A stretch of 64,000 nucleotides of DNA from Candidatus Woesearchaeota archaeon (lineage in GTDB: Archaea; Nanobdellota; Nanobdellia; Woesearchaeales; JAAOYA01), in NCBI GenBank assembly GCA_018221105.1, contig JAAOYA010000010.1, positions 62,001 through 126,000 of the forward strand, given 5' to 3'. Below, one piece after another: positions 8,715 to 17,021 of the stretch; within the stretch, counting starts at the first letter, position 1; the number at the start of each line of letters is the position of its first letter. The translations under genes and the position numbers were made by a program. The notes below the pieces were generated by a model that worked only from the letters and a program-made list of their open reading frames with translations, was not told the DNA's origin and did not search any database.

Positions 8715-9464
8715 ATGTTATTAGTAGAATTGAATAAAGCAAACTTGCAATTGTCAATTGATGAATTTTTAGCTTTTACAAAAATACAAAAGTATGAATT
8801 GTTGGAGAATTTTTTGTTAGTTGACAACAATCTAAAGCTTGATGGTTTGGCTTTGACTAAAAAAGCTTACCAAGTTGTTGATAGGGGACGCTTGAAAAAA
8901 ATTGGTTCTAAAGAGTTTTTTGTCAGAGATTTTTGGACTAATACTGAACGTTTTGAGGATAGACGTTCTCACTTGCGCCCACAACCTCATCCTACGAGTT
9001 TGCATCCTCGCCTTGCAAGGGCTGTTGTTAATTTGGCGGGTGTTAAGGGATTGATTGCTGATCCTTTTTGCGGTGCTGCAGGATTGCTTTTGGAGGCTGG
9101 CCTTGCAGGCCACGAAGTCTACGGTATTGATAGTGATGTTATTCAAACTCGCCGAGCTAAAATTAACTTAGCGCATTACAATATCAAAGATTTTGAGATT
9201 GTTCACGGCAACGCACTAGATTTAAACAAGCAAGTTGCTGCGATTGTAACAGACGTGCCTTATGGCAGAAATACTAATGTTAAAGATTTGAAAGCGTTAA
9301 TCAAAGACTTCTTAGTTGTTGCTGCTAAAAACACTAAAGTGCTGGTTTTAATGCTGCCAAGCGACATAAAACTAGACTTTGATGACTGGAAAGTACAAGG
9401 AACTTATGAGTGGTACTTACACAAAAGCCTAACAAAAAAAATAGTAAGATTAGAAAAAAAATAG
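8715..9464 (+). CDS. Trm-G10-like tRNA guanine-N2 methyltransferase
   Basis: This 249-aa protein has a Rossmann methyltransferase core: RPQPHPTSLHPRLARAVVNLAG, motif I DPFCGAAGLLLEAGLAG, acidic GIDSD, and the catalytic DVPYGR (the D/N-PPY variant of N2-guanine methyltransferases). Family members methylate G10 in tRNA. The typical enzyme is about 330 aa with a THUMP domain of about 150 aa; only some 90 residues precede the core here, so THUMP is missing or reduced. Substrate recognition may differ. The stop abuts that of the convergent Cys-rich gene. Confidence 0.8.
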   Translation: MLLVELNKANLQLSIDEFLAFTKIQKYELLENFLLVDNNLKLDGLALTKKAYQVVDRGRLKKIGSKEFFVRDFWTNTERFEDRRSHLRPQPHPTSLHPRLARAVVNLAGVKGLIADPFCGAAGLLLEAGLAGHEVYGIDSDVIQTRRAKINLAHYNIKDFEIVHGNALDLNKQVAAIVTDVPYGRNTNVKDLKALIKDFLVVAAKNTKVLVLMLPSDIKLDFDDWKVQGTYEWYLHKSLTKKIVRLEKK

Positions 9465-11798
9465 TTATACGTCAACCCACCCACCACTAATACATTTTTG
9501 GGCTCCAAAACATATTGTGTTATTGCAATTTATTAATTGGTAAGAACCTTCATAACATTTTGGTGTATTAATAGTTCTTTCTTTTAATTGCAATAAAACC
9601 CAGCGTTGTTCTCTTGGGTAGTCAACGTACTCGTAGTCTACAACAGTCACTTCAACATTGTTTATAACTTCTAATTCTTGAAAAGTTACTGTTTCAATCG
9701 CTCCACTAATGTTTACAATAGCTTGTCCTTGAGCACCTGCGTTAAGCAATGTGACTTTTGTGTTTTCTGAAAGCATTACACTTTCATAAACATATAACTT
9801 AAAAGTCTTTACTGCATCTTTTTCGATGCATGCTCCGTCGTCGCAACCGTTTTGGCAGAGTCTGACTTCGAATACTTCTCTTGGCACTTCACTACAATAC
9901 GCTTCTGCTATGTAACAGTTTTCTCCAGTGCAAGAATTGTCTATTGTTCTAGCGTAATTTACTCCGTTTTCTTCTGCGTACCAACCGGTTGTAGAGTTTG
10001 TTTCTTGTACACAATAATCATCATATCCGACGTAGTGTTCTTGTTCTAGTTTTGTAACTCTTCCCTTTGTTGTAAGACCTATCCCGCCGTCACTATCTTC
10101 ACAAGTTGGTTTAGGTTCTGGAGGAATTGTATTATTTGCTTCCACTACTATTAAAGCGCTTCTGTATTCTTTAATATCTTCATAATATGCTTGTAAAAGA
10201 GTTACTCTTATACCGCCATACTGGTCAAAGCGCTCTGTCACTCCTAAATTAATGGTTTTTAGTTGTTTACCAATTTGTAAGACTATAGCGTTTTTTCCAA
10301 TGTTTTGCACTATTAGTTCTTCATCGTAGCCGCTTAGGAATACATTCGTGTTTCCAGTTCTTACAAAATACTCATTCTCTGGTCCTACACACCTTCCATC
10401 TTGGCATCCGTGAAGGCACTCATAAGGCATTACATAGTCTGCTTTTTTGCCGTCAATACAAACGGCTTCTATAACGCTATTTTCGCCATAACAATAATCT
10501 GTTAGTTTTTCTTCTGTGCTAACTTGCACGTTGCTTGCGATGTACCTATCAGGTCCTGGCGGGTGTGCTATGCCACTGGTTGATAATGAGTATGCTACAC
10601 TGTTATCATAATCTTTACAAGTTGTTAGCTCTTCACAGTTTGTTCTGCTTGTTTCTGTGAATCCTTCACGACATGTTGGATTAGTTATGCATTCTGTTTT
10701 GTAGCTTTCACCTGTGTACTCGCATACTTCTTGGTATTGCGTGTATCGAAAAATGCTTCTTACTCTTCTGGTATTACAATCTACTAGTTTTCCTCCTTCT
10801 CCACAACGGGATTCTTGACATGAGCTTCCACCCCATAGACCACTGTGCCAATCTACTGTTTTAGTTTCTGCTCGCGAGCATGTTAGTTGTTCTAGCTGTG
10901 GTACCAGTTTTAACCTTATTGTTGCTGTACGTTCTGCTTTTTCATCGACGTAAAATGTGTCTACTATAACTATTTCAATGCCATTTACTTTTTCTTTAAC
11001 AGTAATTGTTTCAACAACTCCGTTAACATCAACAGCAATGTTTTCATTACTTCCAACATTTAGAAGTGTTATTGTTTTTCCTTCAAAGCTTATTTTGTCT
11101 CCAACTCTTAAATAATATTCTTGATAGTCTGATTTTATACAAATACCGTTTGCGCAGCCGTTTTCACATTTTATTACTAATCCTGTGAATGTTCCTGGTT
11201 CAATGCCTTTTGCAGGGTCTCCCTCGTTGCAAATGTATTCTCGCAAGTATAATCCACTGTCTTTTTCTAATAGCATGTTATCAGGGTCTAGGCACGCATC
11301 AGTTTTTACCATTGTCTTGTTTAAGTAATATACTGTTACTGTTCCTTGGATATCATGATTTTCTCCATTATCTGTATCTTTGCAAGTTTTTGGAATTGGC
11401 GTTATACCTCCTCCTGTTCCTTCACAGGTTTTGTCTTCTATTATTCTATAGCCTTCTCTGCATGTTGGTTTTTCTGAGCATGTTGTTTCGTATTGTTTTG
11501 TGCAAACTTCACGGTAATTTGAGCTAAAAAAGCTTCTTTTTTTCTCACAGTTTAGGTATTCGTCTGGAGCGCATCTTATTGGATCGCACGCTGCCCTATG
11601 CCATTCTTTGTAATAATTGTTTTGGCACACGACTTTGTAGCTAACGCTTGATGGTGATTGTGGATCGTAAGAGTCCATTTCTTGATTGTTTTTCGTATCA
11701 TCTAATTCTAGTTGGTCGGCTTCTACACCTCCAATGCTTGCTAGTGTGCTAGCGCTTAGTAGTAATAGTAGTGTTGTTAGAATTAGTGTTATTCTCAT
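9465..11798 (-). CDS. Large secreted Cys-rich modular protein
   Basis: This 777-aa protein begins with a clear Sec signal peptide (MRITLILTTLLLLLSASTLA). Three copies of a Cys-rich module follow, each opening with C-x-D-x-D-(G/N) (CKDTDNG, CKDYDNS, CEDSDGG) and closing with C-x-x-GC-x-(D/N)G-x-C. Each is followed by a roughly 75-residue beta-rich unit with the pattern YxLRVGDKxxF...TxTLLNxGxxxxAxVxVxGxxETI. Two further Cys-rich segments with CREG(Y/F) lie between, and the C-terminus has four Cys. No membrane anchor is visible. The opening module recurs in the lipoprotein at 17022. It is a likely extracellular disulfide-stabilised adhesive or structural protein; function unknown. Confidence 0.75.
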   Translation of the reverse strand: MRITLILTTLLLLLSASTLASIGGVEADQLELDDTKNNQEMDSYDPQSPSSVSYKVVCQNNYYKEWHRAACDPIRCAPDEYLNCEKKRSFFSSNYREVCTKQYETTCSEKPTCREGYRIIEDKTCEGTGGGITPIPKTCKDTDNGENHDIQGTVTVYYLNKTMVKTDACLDPDNMLLEKDSGLYLREYICNEGDPAKGIEPGTFTGLVIKCENGCANGICIKSDYQEYYLRVGDKISFEGKTITLLNVGSNENIAVDVNGVVETITVKEKVNGIEIVIVDTFYVDEKAERTATIRLKLVPQLEQLTCSRAETKTVDWHSGLWGGSSCQESRCGEGGKLVDCNTRRVRSIFRYTQYQEVCEYTGESYKTECITNPTCREGFTETSRTNCEELTTCKDYDNSVAYSLSTSGIAHPPGPDRYIASNVQVSTEEKLTDYCYGENSVIEAVCIDGKKADYVMPYECLHGCQDGRCVGPENEYFVRTGNTNVFLSGYDEELIVQNIGKNAIVLQIGKQLKTINLGVTERFDQYGGIRVTLLQAYYEDIKEYRSALIVVEANNTIPPEPKPTCEDSDGGIGLTTKGRVTKLEQEHYVGYDDYCVQETNSTTGWYAEENGVNYARTIDNSCTGENCYIAEAYCSEVPREVFEVRLCQNGCDDGACIEKDAVKTFKLYVYESVMLSENTKVTLLNAGAQGQAIVNISGAIETVTFQELEVINNVEVTVVDYEYVDYPREQRWVLLQLKERTINTPKCYEGSYQLINCNNTICFGAQKCISGGWVDV

Positions 11799-11842
11799 TT
11801 TGGCGGTACCTCGTCGTGTGCTGTGTTATAAACAGGATATTT

Positions 11843-11862
11843 AGTATACTTTTATGTATACT
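11843..11862 (-). promoter_or_regulatory. Operator-like inverted repeat in the promoter of the Cys-rich protein gene
   Basis: AGTATAC, 6-nt spacer, GTATACT is a perfect 7-bp inverted repeat. On the minus strand it lies just downstream of the TATA element TTTAAATA (about 11867-11874), where the transcript should start, about 45-65 nt before the ATG at 11798. A GAGGT Shine-Dalgarno precedes that ATG, so this gene has a leader. The position fits a repressor site; the regulator is unknown. Confidence 0.5.
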
Positions 11863-11894
11863 GGTATTTAAATTTTTCGTCTAACGGTTTAGAA

Positions 11895-12731
11895 TTATGT
11901 TATTGCACTGATGCTGTAGCTGACTATTTTGAATTCATCGTCGCATTTTATCATTGAGTGTGCTGTTGAACCCATCATAAAATTGGCATTTACTTGCGCA
12001 CAAGTTATTGTTGGGTTGAATTGTACTTTTAGTATTGCAGGTGTTGAAAATGTTGCGCCATCTGGTTGAAAATTATAATTTTCTGATGCTGCGCTAGGAC
12101 TTGTTGGCTCTACAACAGCTATTGATATTGCATTAGCGTTTGTTATGCTTGTGCCGTCTTGCAGTTCTAATTCTAATAGTCCGTCTTGTGTGTAAATACT
12201 GGTAGTGCTTAATACTGGACCTGTTACGCTATATGAATACAAGTCATCTAACACTACTCTTGTTTGGCGCCTGGCACCTTCTAGTGTTAAACTCCACTGC
12301 CCATCAATAAAATAGCACGCGTAGTAAGGGTATTCTTCTACTATTATGTTTTCTAGTTCAAAAGATTCTAGTACTGTATCACGCTCCCCTAAAAAGAACA
12401 GGTTGTGTGTTAGTGTTTGTTCTCGCATTTGAGGGTAGTTTTTCATAGAATACTCGTTACTTGCAACTAACTCGCGATTTTCTACGTCTATTATGCAAGC
12501 TTTGCGCGCTATTTTTGGCGGATAATAGGTTACGTGTTTTGTTGTTCCATAATCTGTGCTTAGTTCTGTCACGTCATGTTTTAGGCTGTTGTAAGCTTGC
12601 ATTAGTTGTATTTGTGTTTTGTCCTCTTCTAGTCCTGATAGCATTTGATATCCAAAAAGCAATAATAGTACTAGCACTACTAGTGCTATTACATAGACTA
12701 AATATTGCACTATCACTTGGGCTTTTTTCAT
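11895..12731 (-). CDS. Pilin-like membrane-anchored protein
   Basis: This 278-aa protein opens with MKKAQVIVQYLVYVIALVVL, a short basic stretch then a hydrophobic helix of about 20 residues, the layout of archaeal type IV pilin-like or class III signal peptides. The rest is a predicted extracellular beta-rich domain with two Cys pairs (Cys near 73/137 and 245/265). No homologue is recognised. It lies 96 bp downstream of the Cys-rich gene in the same direction but with its own promoter region. It may contribute to a surface filament; no assembly ATPase is in this window. Confidence 0.55.
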   Translation of the reverse strand: MKKAQVIVQYLVYVIALVVLVLLLLFGYQMLSGLEEDKTQIQLMQAYNSLKHDVTELSTDYGTTKHVTYYPPKIARKACIIDVENRELVASNEYSMKNYPQMREQTLTHNLFFLGERDTVLESFELENIIVEEYPYYACYFIDGQWSLTLEGARRQTRVVLDDLYSYSVTGPVLSTTSIYTQDGLLELELQDGTSITNANAISIAVVEPTSPSAASENYNFQPDGATFSTPAILKVQFNPTITCAQVNANFMMGSTAHSMIKCDDEFKIVSYSISAIT

Positions 12732-12810
12732 AGTTATTATGTTGTAATTGGGCTTTTTAAGGTTTTTGCTGTGTCAAAGTTTATATAGGAGTACTTCTAA
12801 AACAGTATTT

Positions 12811-13563
12811 ATGACAAAATTTAAGGTTTCAGACATTGACAGGTTTTATAATGACTTTTATGATCCTGATCGTAGAGAATTGCAAAAGATTTTGTCTGTT
12901 ACCAGACCTAAAGATAGAACTGTTTTAGAGATTGGTTGCAAAACTGGAAGTCTTAGTATTTACTTGTTAGATTATGCTAGTAAGATTTTAGGAGTGGACC
13001 ATGATCGTGAACTTATCGCTTATGCTAACAAAAAAAAGAGCAAGTTGCCAAAAGAAGAGCAGAAAAAACTTAATTTTAGGGCTTTAAAGACAGAAAGCCT
13101 TTCGAGTCTTAAAGGAACTTATGAAGTGATTATTAGTAATTGGGCTAGTCTTCACCAAATCGAAGACAAAAAAAATCTTGTTAGTGCACTATTCAAACTT
13201 TTAGATCCTTACGGTGTGCTTTTGATTATCGAGCCTAACCCTCAATCAGAGTTTATCAGAGTTTTAGACGTTTTAGTGCCTGTTGAAGATTATGACATGC
13301 CAAAACTATTAAAAGAATTGCACAGTGCTCTTGATAAGCGTTTGATTACAAAAGAACAACAACTTAACACTTTTTACTTGTTTGAAAAAAAATCTCAAGT
13401 TCTGGATTATTTTAAAAAAGAATTAGAGTACGAAGAAGGACGAGAGTTCACTAAAGAGATGCAGACTAGTATAGAGCGTTACATGGCTAGTAAGAAACAG
13501 TTTTTGATTGGTGAGAAAGCAACACTTTACATTTGTAAGAAAAAAGTAAAACTAGGATTCTAA
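12811..13563 (+). CDS. SAM-dependent class I methyltransferase
   Basis: The start was set at ATG 12811 (MTKFKVSDI) because TTTATATAGG lies about 30 nt upstream; the longer in-frame ATG at 12748 lies before this TATA box. The 250-aa product has motif I VLEIGCKTGSLSIYL, GVDHD as the acidic motif after beta-2, then VIISNWASLH and a segment GVLLIIEPNP typical of class I (UbiE/Methyltransf_11-like) enzymes. The C-terminal half is specific to this protein. Substrate unknown. It precedes scpA by 39 bp with a separate TATA box. Confidence 0.75.
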   Translation: MTKFKVSDIDRFYNDFYDPDRRELQKILSVTRPKDRTVLEIGCKTGSLSIYLLDYASKILGVDHDRELIAYANKKKSKLPKEEQKKLNFRALKTESLSSLKGTYEVIISNWASLHQIEDKKNLVSALFKLLDPYGVLLIIEPNPQSEFIRVLDVLVPVEDYDMPKLLKELHSALDKRLITKEQQLNTFYLFEKKSQVLDYFKKELEYEEGREFTKEMQTSIERYMASKKQFLIGEKATLYICKKKVKLGF

Positions 13564-13572
13564 AGCGAAAGC

Positions 13573-13580
13573 TTAAATAC
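13573..13580 (+). promoter_or_regulatory. TATA box for scpA
   Basis: TTAAATAC lies 23-30 nt before the scpA ATG at 13603, with no Shine-Dalgarno between, implying a leaderless transcript. Confidence 0.65.
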
Positions 13581-13602
13581 GACTTACTAGCTACTAAACT
13601 TT

Positions 13603-14382
13603 ATGCAAGATAAGATTTATGAGATGATTGTTCATGAGGACGAGCTTACTTGGCAGACTATTATTTATGACTTGGTTAAATCTGAAGAGATGGATCCTTG
13701 GGATGTTGATGTTAGTCTTCTGACAAAAAAGTATATTGAGACTTTGAAGGCTCTTAAAGCAATGGACTTTCGCTTAACAGGTAAGGTTGTGCTGGCAAGT
13801 TCAATACTCTTAAAGATTAAGTCTAACAGGCTTTTGGGTGCGGACCTTCAAAATTTTGAAAAATTATTGCATTCTGGTGACGAACAATTTTTTGATGAAG
13901 AAGATAGTGGCTTTTTATCAGATGATGTTGACAGTGAAGATTTCAAGTACGAGCCTACTGTGCTGATTCCTAGAACTCCACAGCCTAGAAAGCGCAAAGT
14001 CAGTGTTTATGATTTGGTTGATGCACTGCAAAAAGCTTTAGAGGTTCACAAGCGCAGAACTTTTCGCGATATTATAAAACCAAAAACTATTGAAGTGCCT
14101 AAAAAAAAGGTTGATATAACAAAACTTATTGGTGATTTATATTCTCAAATAACTGGTTATTTTAAGACTAAAAATGCTAATCTTACTTTTTCTATGCTTA
14201 TACCGTCAGAGTCTAAGGAGGACAAGATTTATACTTTTGTGCCGCTTTTGCACTTGTCTAATCAACAAAAGGTTGACTTGCATCAACTTGAGCACTTTGG
14301 CGATATTAATATTAAACTTTCAAAAAATGGTAGTGTTGATGACTTAGAACTCGAAGAAAAGTCTGTCGAGGCTAAAGCTTGA
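13603..14382 (+). CDS. scpA: Segregation and condensation protein ScpA (kleisin)
   Basis: This 259-aa kleisin bridges SMC heads in chromosome condensation. The N-terminal region matches ScpA: DLVKSEEMDPWDVDVSLLTK, then YIETLKALKAMDFRLTGKVVLASSILLKIKS. A variable acidic linker (about residues 85-120) separates it from the C-terminal winged helix that docks on the SMC cap side. No scpB or smc gene lies beside it here. It is leaderless by TATA position. It is followed by aIF6, prefoldin alpha and ftsY, each of the first two with its own TATA box. Confidence 0.88.
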   Translation: MQDKIYEMIVHEDELTWQTIIYDLVKSEEMDPWDVDVSLLTKKYIETLKALKAMDFRLTGKVVLASSILLKIKSNRLLGADLQNFEKLLHSGDEQFFDEEDSGFLSDDVDSEDFKYEPTVLIPRTPQPRKRKVSVYDLVDALQKALEVHKRRTFRDIIKPKTIEVPKKKVDITKLIGDLYSQITGYFKTKNANLTFSMLIPSESKEDKIYTFVPLLHLSNQQKVDLHQLEHFGDINIKLSKNGSVDDLELEEKSVEAKA

Positions 14383-14389
14383 CAAGCTT

Positions 14390-14398
14390 TTTAAATAC
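14390..14398 (+). promoter_or_regulatory. TATA box for aIF6
   Basis: TTTAAATAC ends about 20 nt before the aIF6 ATG at 14419. It overlaps the tail of scpA (stop at 14382) by only a few bases of spacer, so aIF6 has its own promoter. Confidence 0.65.
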
Positions 14399-14418
14399 AA
14401 GTCTTTTTCTGCAATGTT

Positions 14419-15084
14419 ATGACAACTTTAATAGCTAATGTTGATGGCAATCCAAACATTGGACTTTACGCTTATGCCACAGACGAGTATTGTTTGGTTG
14501 GAAAAACCGTGAAAAAACAAGTAGTGCAAACTATCGAGAAAGCATTAAAGGTTCCAGTTCATAAAATTTCTATTGCTAAAAGTTCGCTGATTGGAGTTTT
14601 AGTCAATGGTAACAAGAATGGCTTGATAGTGCCACAAATTATTGAAAAAGAAGAATTAGAGGATTTAGAAAAGCTTGGACTGAAAATTACTGTAGTAAAT
14701 TCGAAGTACACTGCTCTTGGTAATAATTTAATAGTTAATGATAATGGCATTATTGCAAGCCCTGATTATGATGACGAAACTGTAAAACTTATTGAAAAAG
14801 CCTTAAAAGTAAAAGCTATAACGATGACCATTGCAGATGTTGAAGTTGTTGGTAGTTGTTTAGCGCACACGAAAAAAGGCGCTTTAATACACTCTGAAGC
14901 AGAAGAGAGTGAAGTAGAACAAATTGAGAAAATATTAAAAGTTGAAATTGATTGGGGAACTGTTAACATGGGAAGTCCTTATATCGGCGCTGCAATCATA
15001 GCCAACTCTAACGGAGTAGTGGTTGGTGATGCTAGTGGCGGTCCTGAAATCAATAATGCAGAACAAGCACTAGGATTATTATAA
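14419..15084 (+). CDS. eif6: Translation factor aIF6 (ribosome anti-association factor)
   Basis: This 221-aa protein has the pentein propeller of aIF6, five repeats of about 44 residues, visible as recurring hydrophobic strands with G(V/C)L and N-x-x-G(L/I)(I/V) patterns (VNGNKNGLIVP, VNDNGIIASP, HTKKGALIH, ANSNGVVVG). It binds the large subunit and blocks premature joining with the small subunit. In many archaea aIF6 sits with L31e, LX, prefoldin alpha and ftsY; here prefoldin alpha and ftsY follow directly and LX is absent. Length and start are normal. Confidence 0.95.
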   Translation: MTTLIANVDGNPNIGLYAYATDEYCLVGKTVKKQVVQTIEKALKVPVHKISIAKSSLIGVLVNGNKNGLIVPQIIEKEELEDLEKLGLKITVVNSKYTALGNNLIVNDNGIIASPDYDDETVKLIEKALKVKAITMTIADVEVVGSCLAHTKKGALIHSEAEESEVEQIEKILKVEIDWGTVNMGSPYIGAAIIANSNGVVVGDASGGPEINNAEQALGLL

Positions 15085-15088
15085 AAAC

Positions 15089-15097
15089 TTTTAAATA
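15089..15097 (+). promoter_or_regulatory. TATA box for prefoldin alpha / ftsY
   Basis: TTTTAAATA lies 23-31 nt upstream of the prefoldin alpha ATG at 15120. It probably drives both prefoldin alpha and the overlapping ftsY. Confidence 0.65.
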
Positions 15098-15119
15098 AAC
15101 AACAAATCTTGGGTTTATT

Positions 15120-15521
15120 ATGGACGAGAAAATTGCACAGCAAAAGTATTATGAACTGCAGGCTTTAAACCAGCAAATTGGTCAGTTGCAAGAAGGCTTG
15201 CAAAATATTGATTTGCAATTATTAGAATTAAATAGTATGATTGCATCACTTGATGATATTGCTAATGCTAAAAGCGATAATCCAATTCTTGTGCCAGTGC
15301 ACAATGGTATTTTTGCACGGGCGAAAATTGATAGTTTTGATCATTTCTTAGTCAATGTTGGCTCCAATATTATTATTGAGAGTGATTTGGCAAACACTAA
15401 AAAATTGCTATCTAAACAATCAAAAAAGCTTGAAGAGTTCAAAGAACAAACAATTAAAGAATTACGAGAGCACATTGAAAAGACAGAAGCTATTGAGCGA
15501 GAAGTACTAAAAAATGTTTAG
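15120..15521 (+). CDS. pfdA: Prefoldin subunit alpha
   Basis: This 133-aa chaperone subunit is two long coiled coils (about residues 1-45 and 90-130) joined by a beta-hairpin region containing ILVPVHNGIFARAKI and FLVNVGSNIIIE, the alpha-class signature. With the beta subunit at 42947-43276 it forms the hexameric chaperone handing unfolded proteins to the chaperonin. It overlaps the ftsY start by 8 bp, a conserved archaeal neighbour pair. Confidence 0.93.
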   Translation: MDEKIAQQKYYELQALNQQIGQLQEGLQNIDLQLLELNSMIASLDDIANAKSDNPILVPVHNGIFARAKIDSFDHFLVNVGSNIIIESDLANTKKLLSKQSKKLEEFKEQTIKELREHIEKTEAIEREVLKNV

Positions 15522-16605
15522 GTTCTTAAAAGATAAATTAAAAGGTGCTGTTGGTAAGTTTGCAAAGAAAGTAGAAGAAGAAAGTGTAGAAGAAAAAGTT
15601 GAAGTAGTAAAAGAGAAAAAAGTCAAGCCAAAAAAAGAAAAAGTTGAGCCAAAACCTAAAAAGAGACTCTTCAAAAAGAAAGAAAAAGAATCTATTGTTG
15701 AACCAGAAGAAGTTATTCAAGAAAAACCAAAAAAGGGTTTGTTTAAAAAAGTCACTAGTGTTATCACACAATCATCGCTTTCTGACGCTAAGTTTGAAGA
15801 ATTGTTTTGGGATTTAGAATTAGTGCTTTTAGAGAATAATGTTGCTGTTAAAGTTATTGAAAAACTCAAAAATGATTTGAAAAACGAGTTAGTGGATAAA
15901 AAGTTTGCTCGTGGCAAAACAAAAAATATTATTATTGACACACTAAAAAATAGTTTAGAAGAGGTTTTAGGTCTTAACGGTTTAAACATTATAAAAGAGG
16001 CAAAGAAAAAAAAACCTTATGTGATATTGTTTGTTGGAATTAATGGCAGTGGCAAAACTACTACTATTGCAAAGGTTGCTTCAATGCTAAAAAAGAATAA
16101 GTTTTCAAGTGTTCTAGCAGCTGCTGACACTTTTAGGGCTGCTGCAATTGACCAATTAGAAGCTCACGCTAATAAAGTAGGCGCTAAATTGATAAAGCAT
16201 GATTATGGTGCTGACCCTGCAGCTGTTGGCTATGATGCTATTGAGTACGCTAAAAAGAACAATATTGACTTTGTGCTTATCGATACTGCTGGCAGACTGC
16301 ATTCTAATGTTAATTTGATGGAAGAATTAAAAAAAATTGTTAGGATAACTAAACCTGACTTGAAAATTTTTATTGGTGACTCGCTAACAGGCAATGATGT
16401 TGTAGAGCAAGCAGAACAATTCAATGAGTTAATAGGTGTTGACGCTTTGATTTTATGCAAGGCTGACGCTGACGAGAAAGGTGGTGCTACTATTAGTACT
16501 GCTTATGTTACTCAAAAGCCTGTTTTGTATTTGGGTGTTGGTCAGGGCTATGATGATTTAGAAAAGTTCAGCCCTGACAAGATTGTCGAGAAGATTATTA
16601 GCTAA
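15514..16605 (+). CDS. ftsY: Signal recognition particle receptor FtsY
   Basis: This 363-aa SRP GTPase docks ribosome-SRP complexes at the membrane. A highly charged Lys/Glu-rich N-terminal region (about residues 1-75) probably mediates membrane contact, followed by the NG domain. G1 is GINGSGKTTT at about residues 174-183, then DTFRAAAIDQLEAHA, DTAGRLHSN (about 256), and SRP-GTPase G4 KADADEKGGA. The C-terminus keeps the GVGQGYDDLEKF motif. Length is in range. It overlaps prefoldin alpha by 8 bp. Confidence 0.96.
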   Translation: MFRFLKDKLKGAVGKFAKKVEEESVEEKVEVVKEKKVKPKKEKVEPKPKKRLFKKKEKESIVEPEEVIQEKPKKGLFKKVTSVITQSSLSDAKFEELFWDLELVLLENNVAVKVIEKLKNDLKNELVDKKFARGKTKNIIIDTLKNSLEEVLGLNGLNIIKEAKKKKPYVILFVGINGSGKTTTIAKVASMLKKNKFSSVLAAADTFRAAAIDQLEAHANKVGAKLIKHDYGADPAAVGYDAIEYAKKNNIDFVLIDTAGRLHSNVNLMEELKKIVRITKPDLKIFIGDSLTGNDVVEQAEQFNELIGVDALILCKADADEKGGATISTAYVTQKPVLYLGVGQGYDDLEKFSPDKIVEKIIS

Positions 16606-16665
16606 TTGTACAAAAACTTTAAATAGAACTATTGCCCAAAATAGTAGAAAGAAGGATTTTTACAA

Positions 16666-17013
16666 ATGGTCAAAAAAACAATTAAGAAAAAAACTAAAAA
16701 ATCAGCAGGTAGTGATTCTTATCACTTATTAGCAGCTCTTAGTTATTTATGGATACTAGCAGTTCCAATACTGTTTTTTAAGCGTAATGATAACTTTGTG
16801 TTTTTTCATGCAAAGCAGGGAACTGTACTGTTTAGTTTTAGCATATTGTTTTTTGTGCTTGCACTAATACCACTACCCCAAAACGTGTTGACTATTATTT
16901 TTGCACCATTAAATTTTTTATTATTAGTGTTTAGTCTTTTAGGGGTTTACTTTGCGCTTTTTAATAAGCAAAAGAATTTACCGCTCATCAATCTTATAAC
17001 AAAAAAATTTTAG
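16666..17013 (+). CDS. DUF4870/Tic20-like small membrane protein
   Basis: This 115-aa protein has a Lys-rich N-terminus (about 15 residues) then three hydrophobic segments with the family-like pattern LAALSYLWIL...FFHAKQGTVLF...LLGVYFALFNKQ. Function is unknown. TTTAAATAG at 16618-16626 with GAAGGA about 10 nt before the ATG gives a leadered transcript. The next gene, a lipoprotein, starts 8 bp after its stop with GGTGAT as Shine-Dalgarno, so the two are probably an operon. Confidence 0.7.
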   Translation: MVKKTIKKKTKKSAGSDSYHLLAALSYLWILAVPILFFKRNDNFVFFHAKQGTVLFSFSILFFVLALIPLPQNVLTIIFAPLNFLLLVFSLLGVYFALFNKQKNLPLINLITKKF

Positions 17014-17021
17014 GTGATAAA

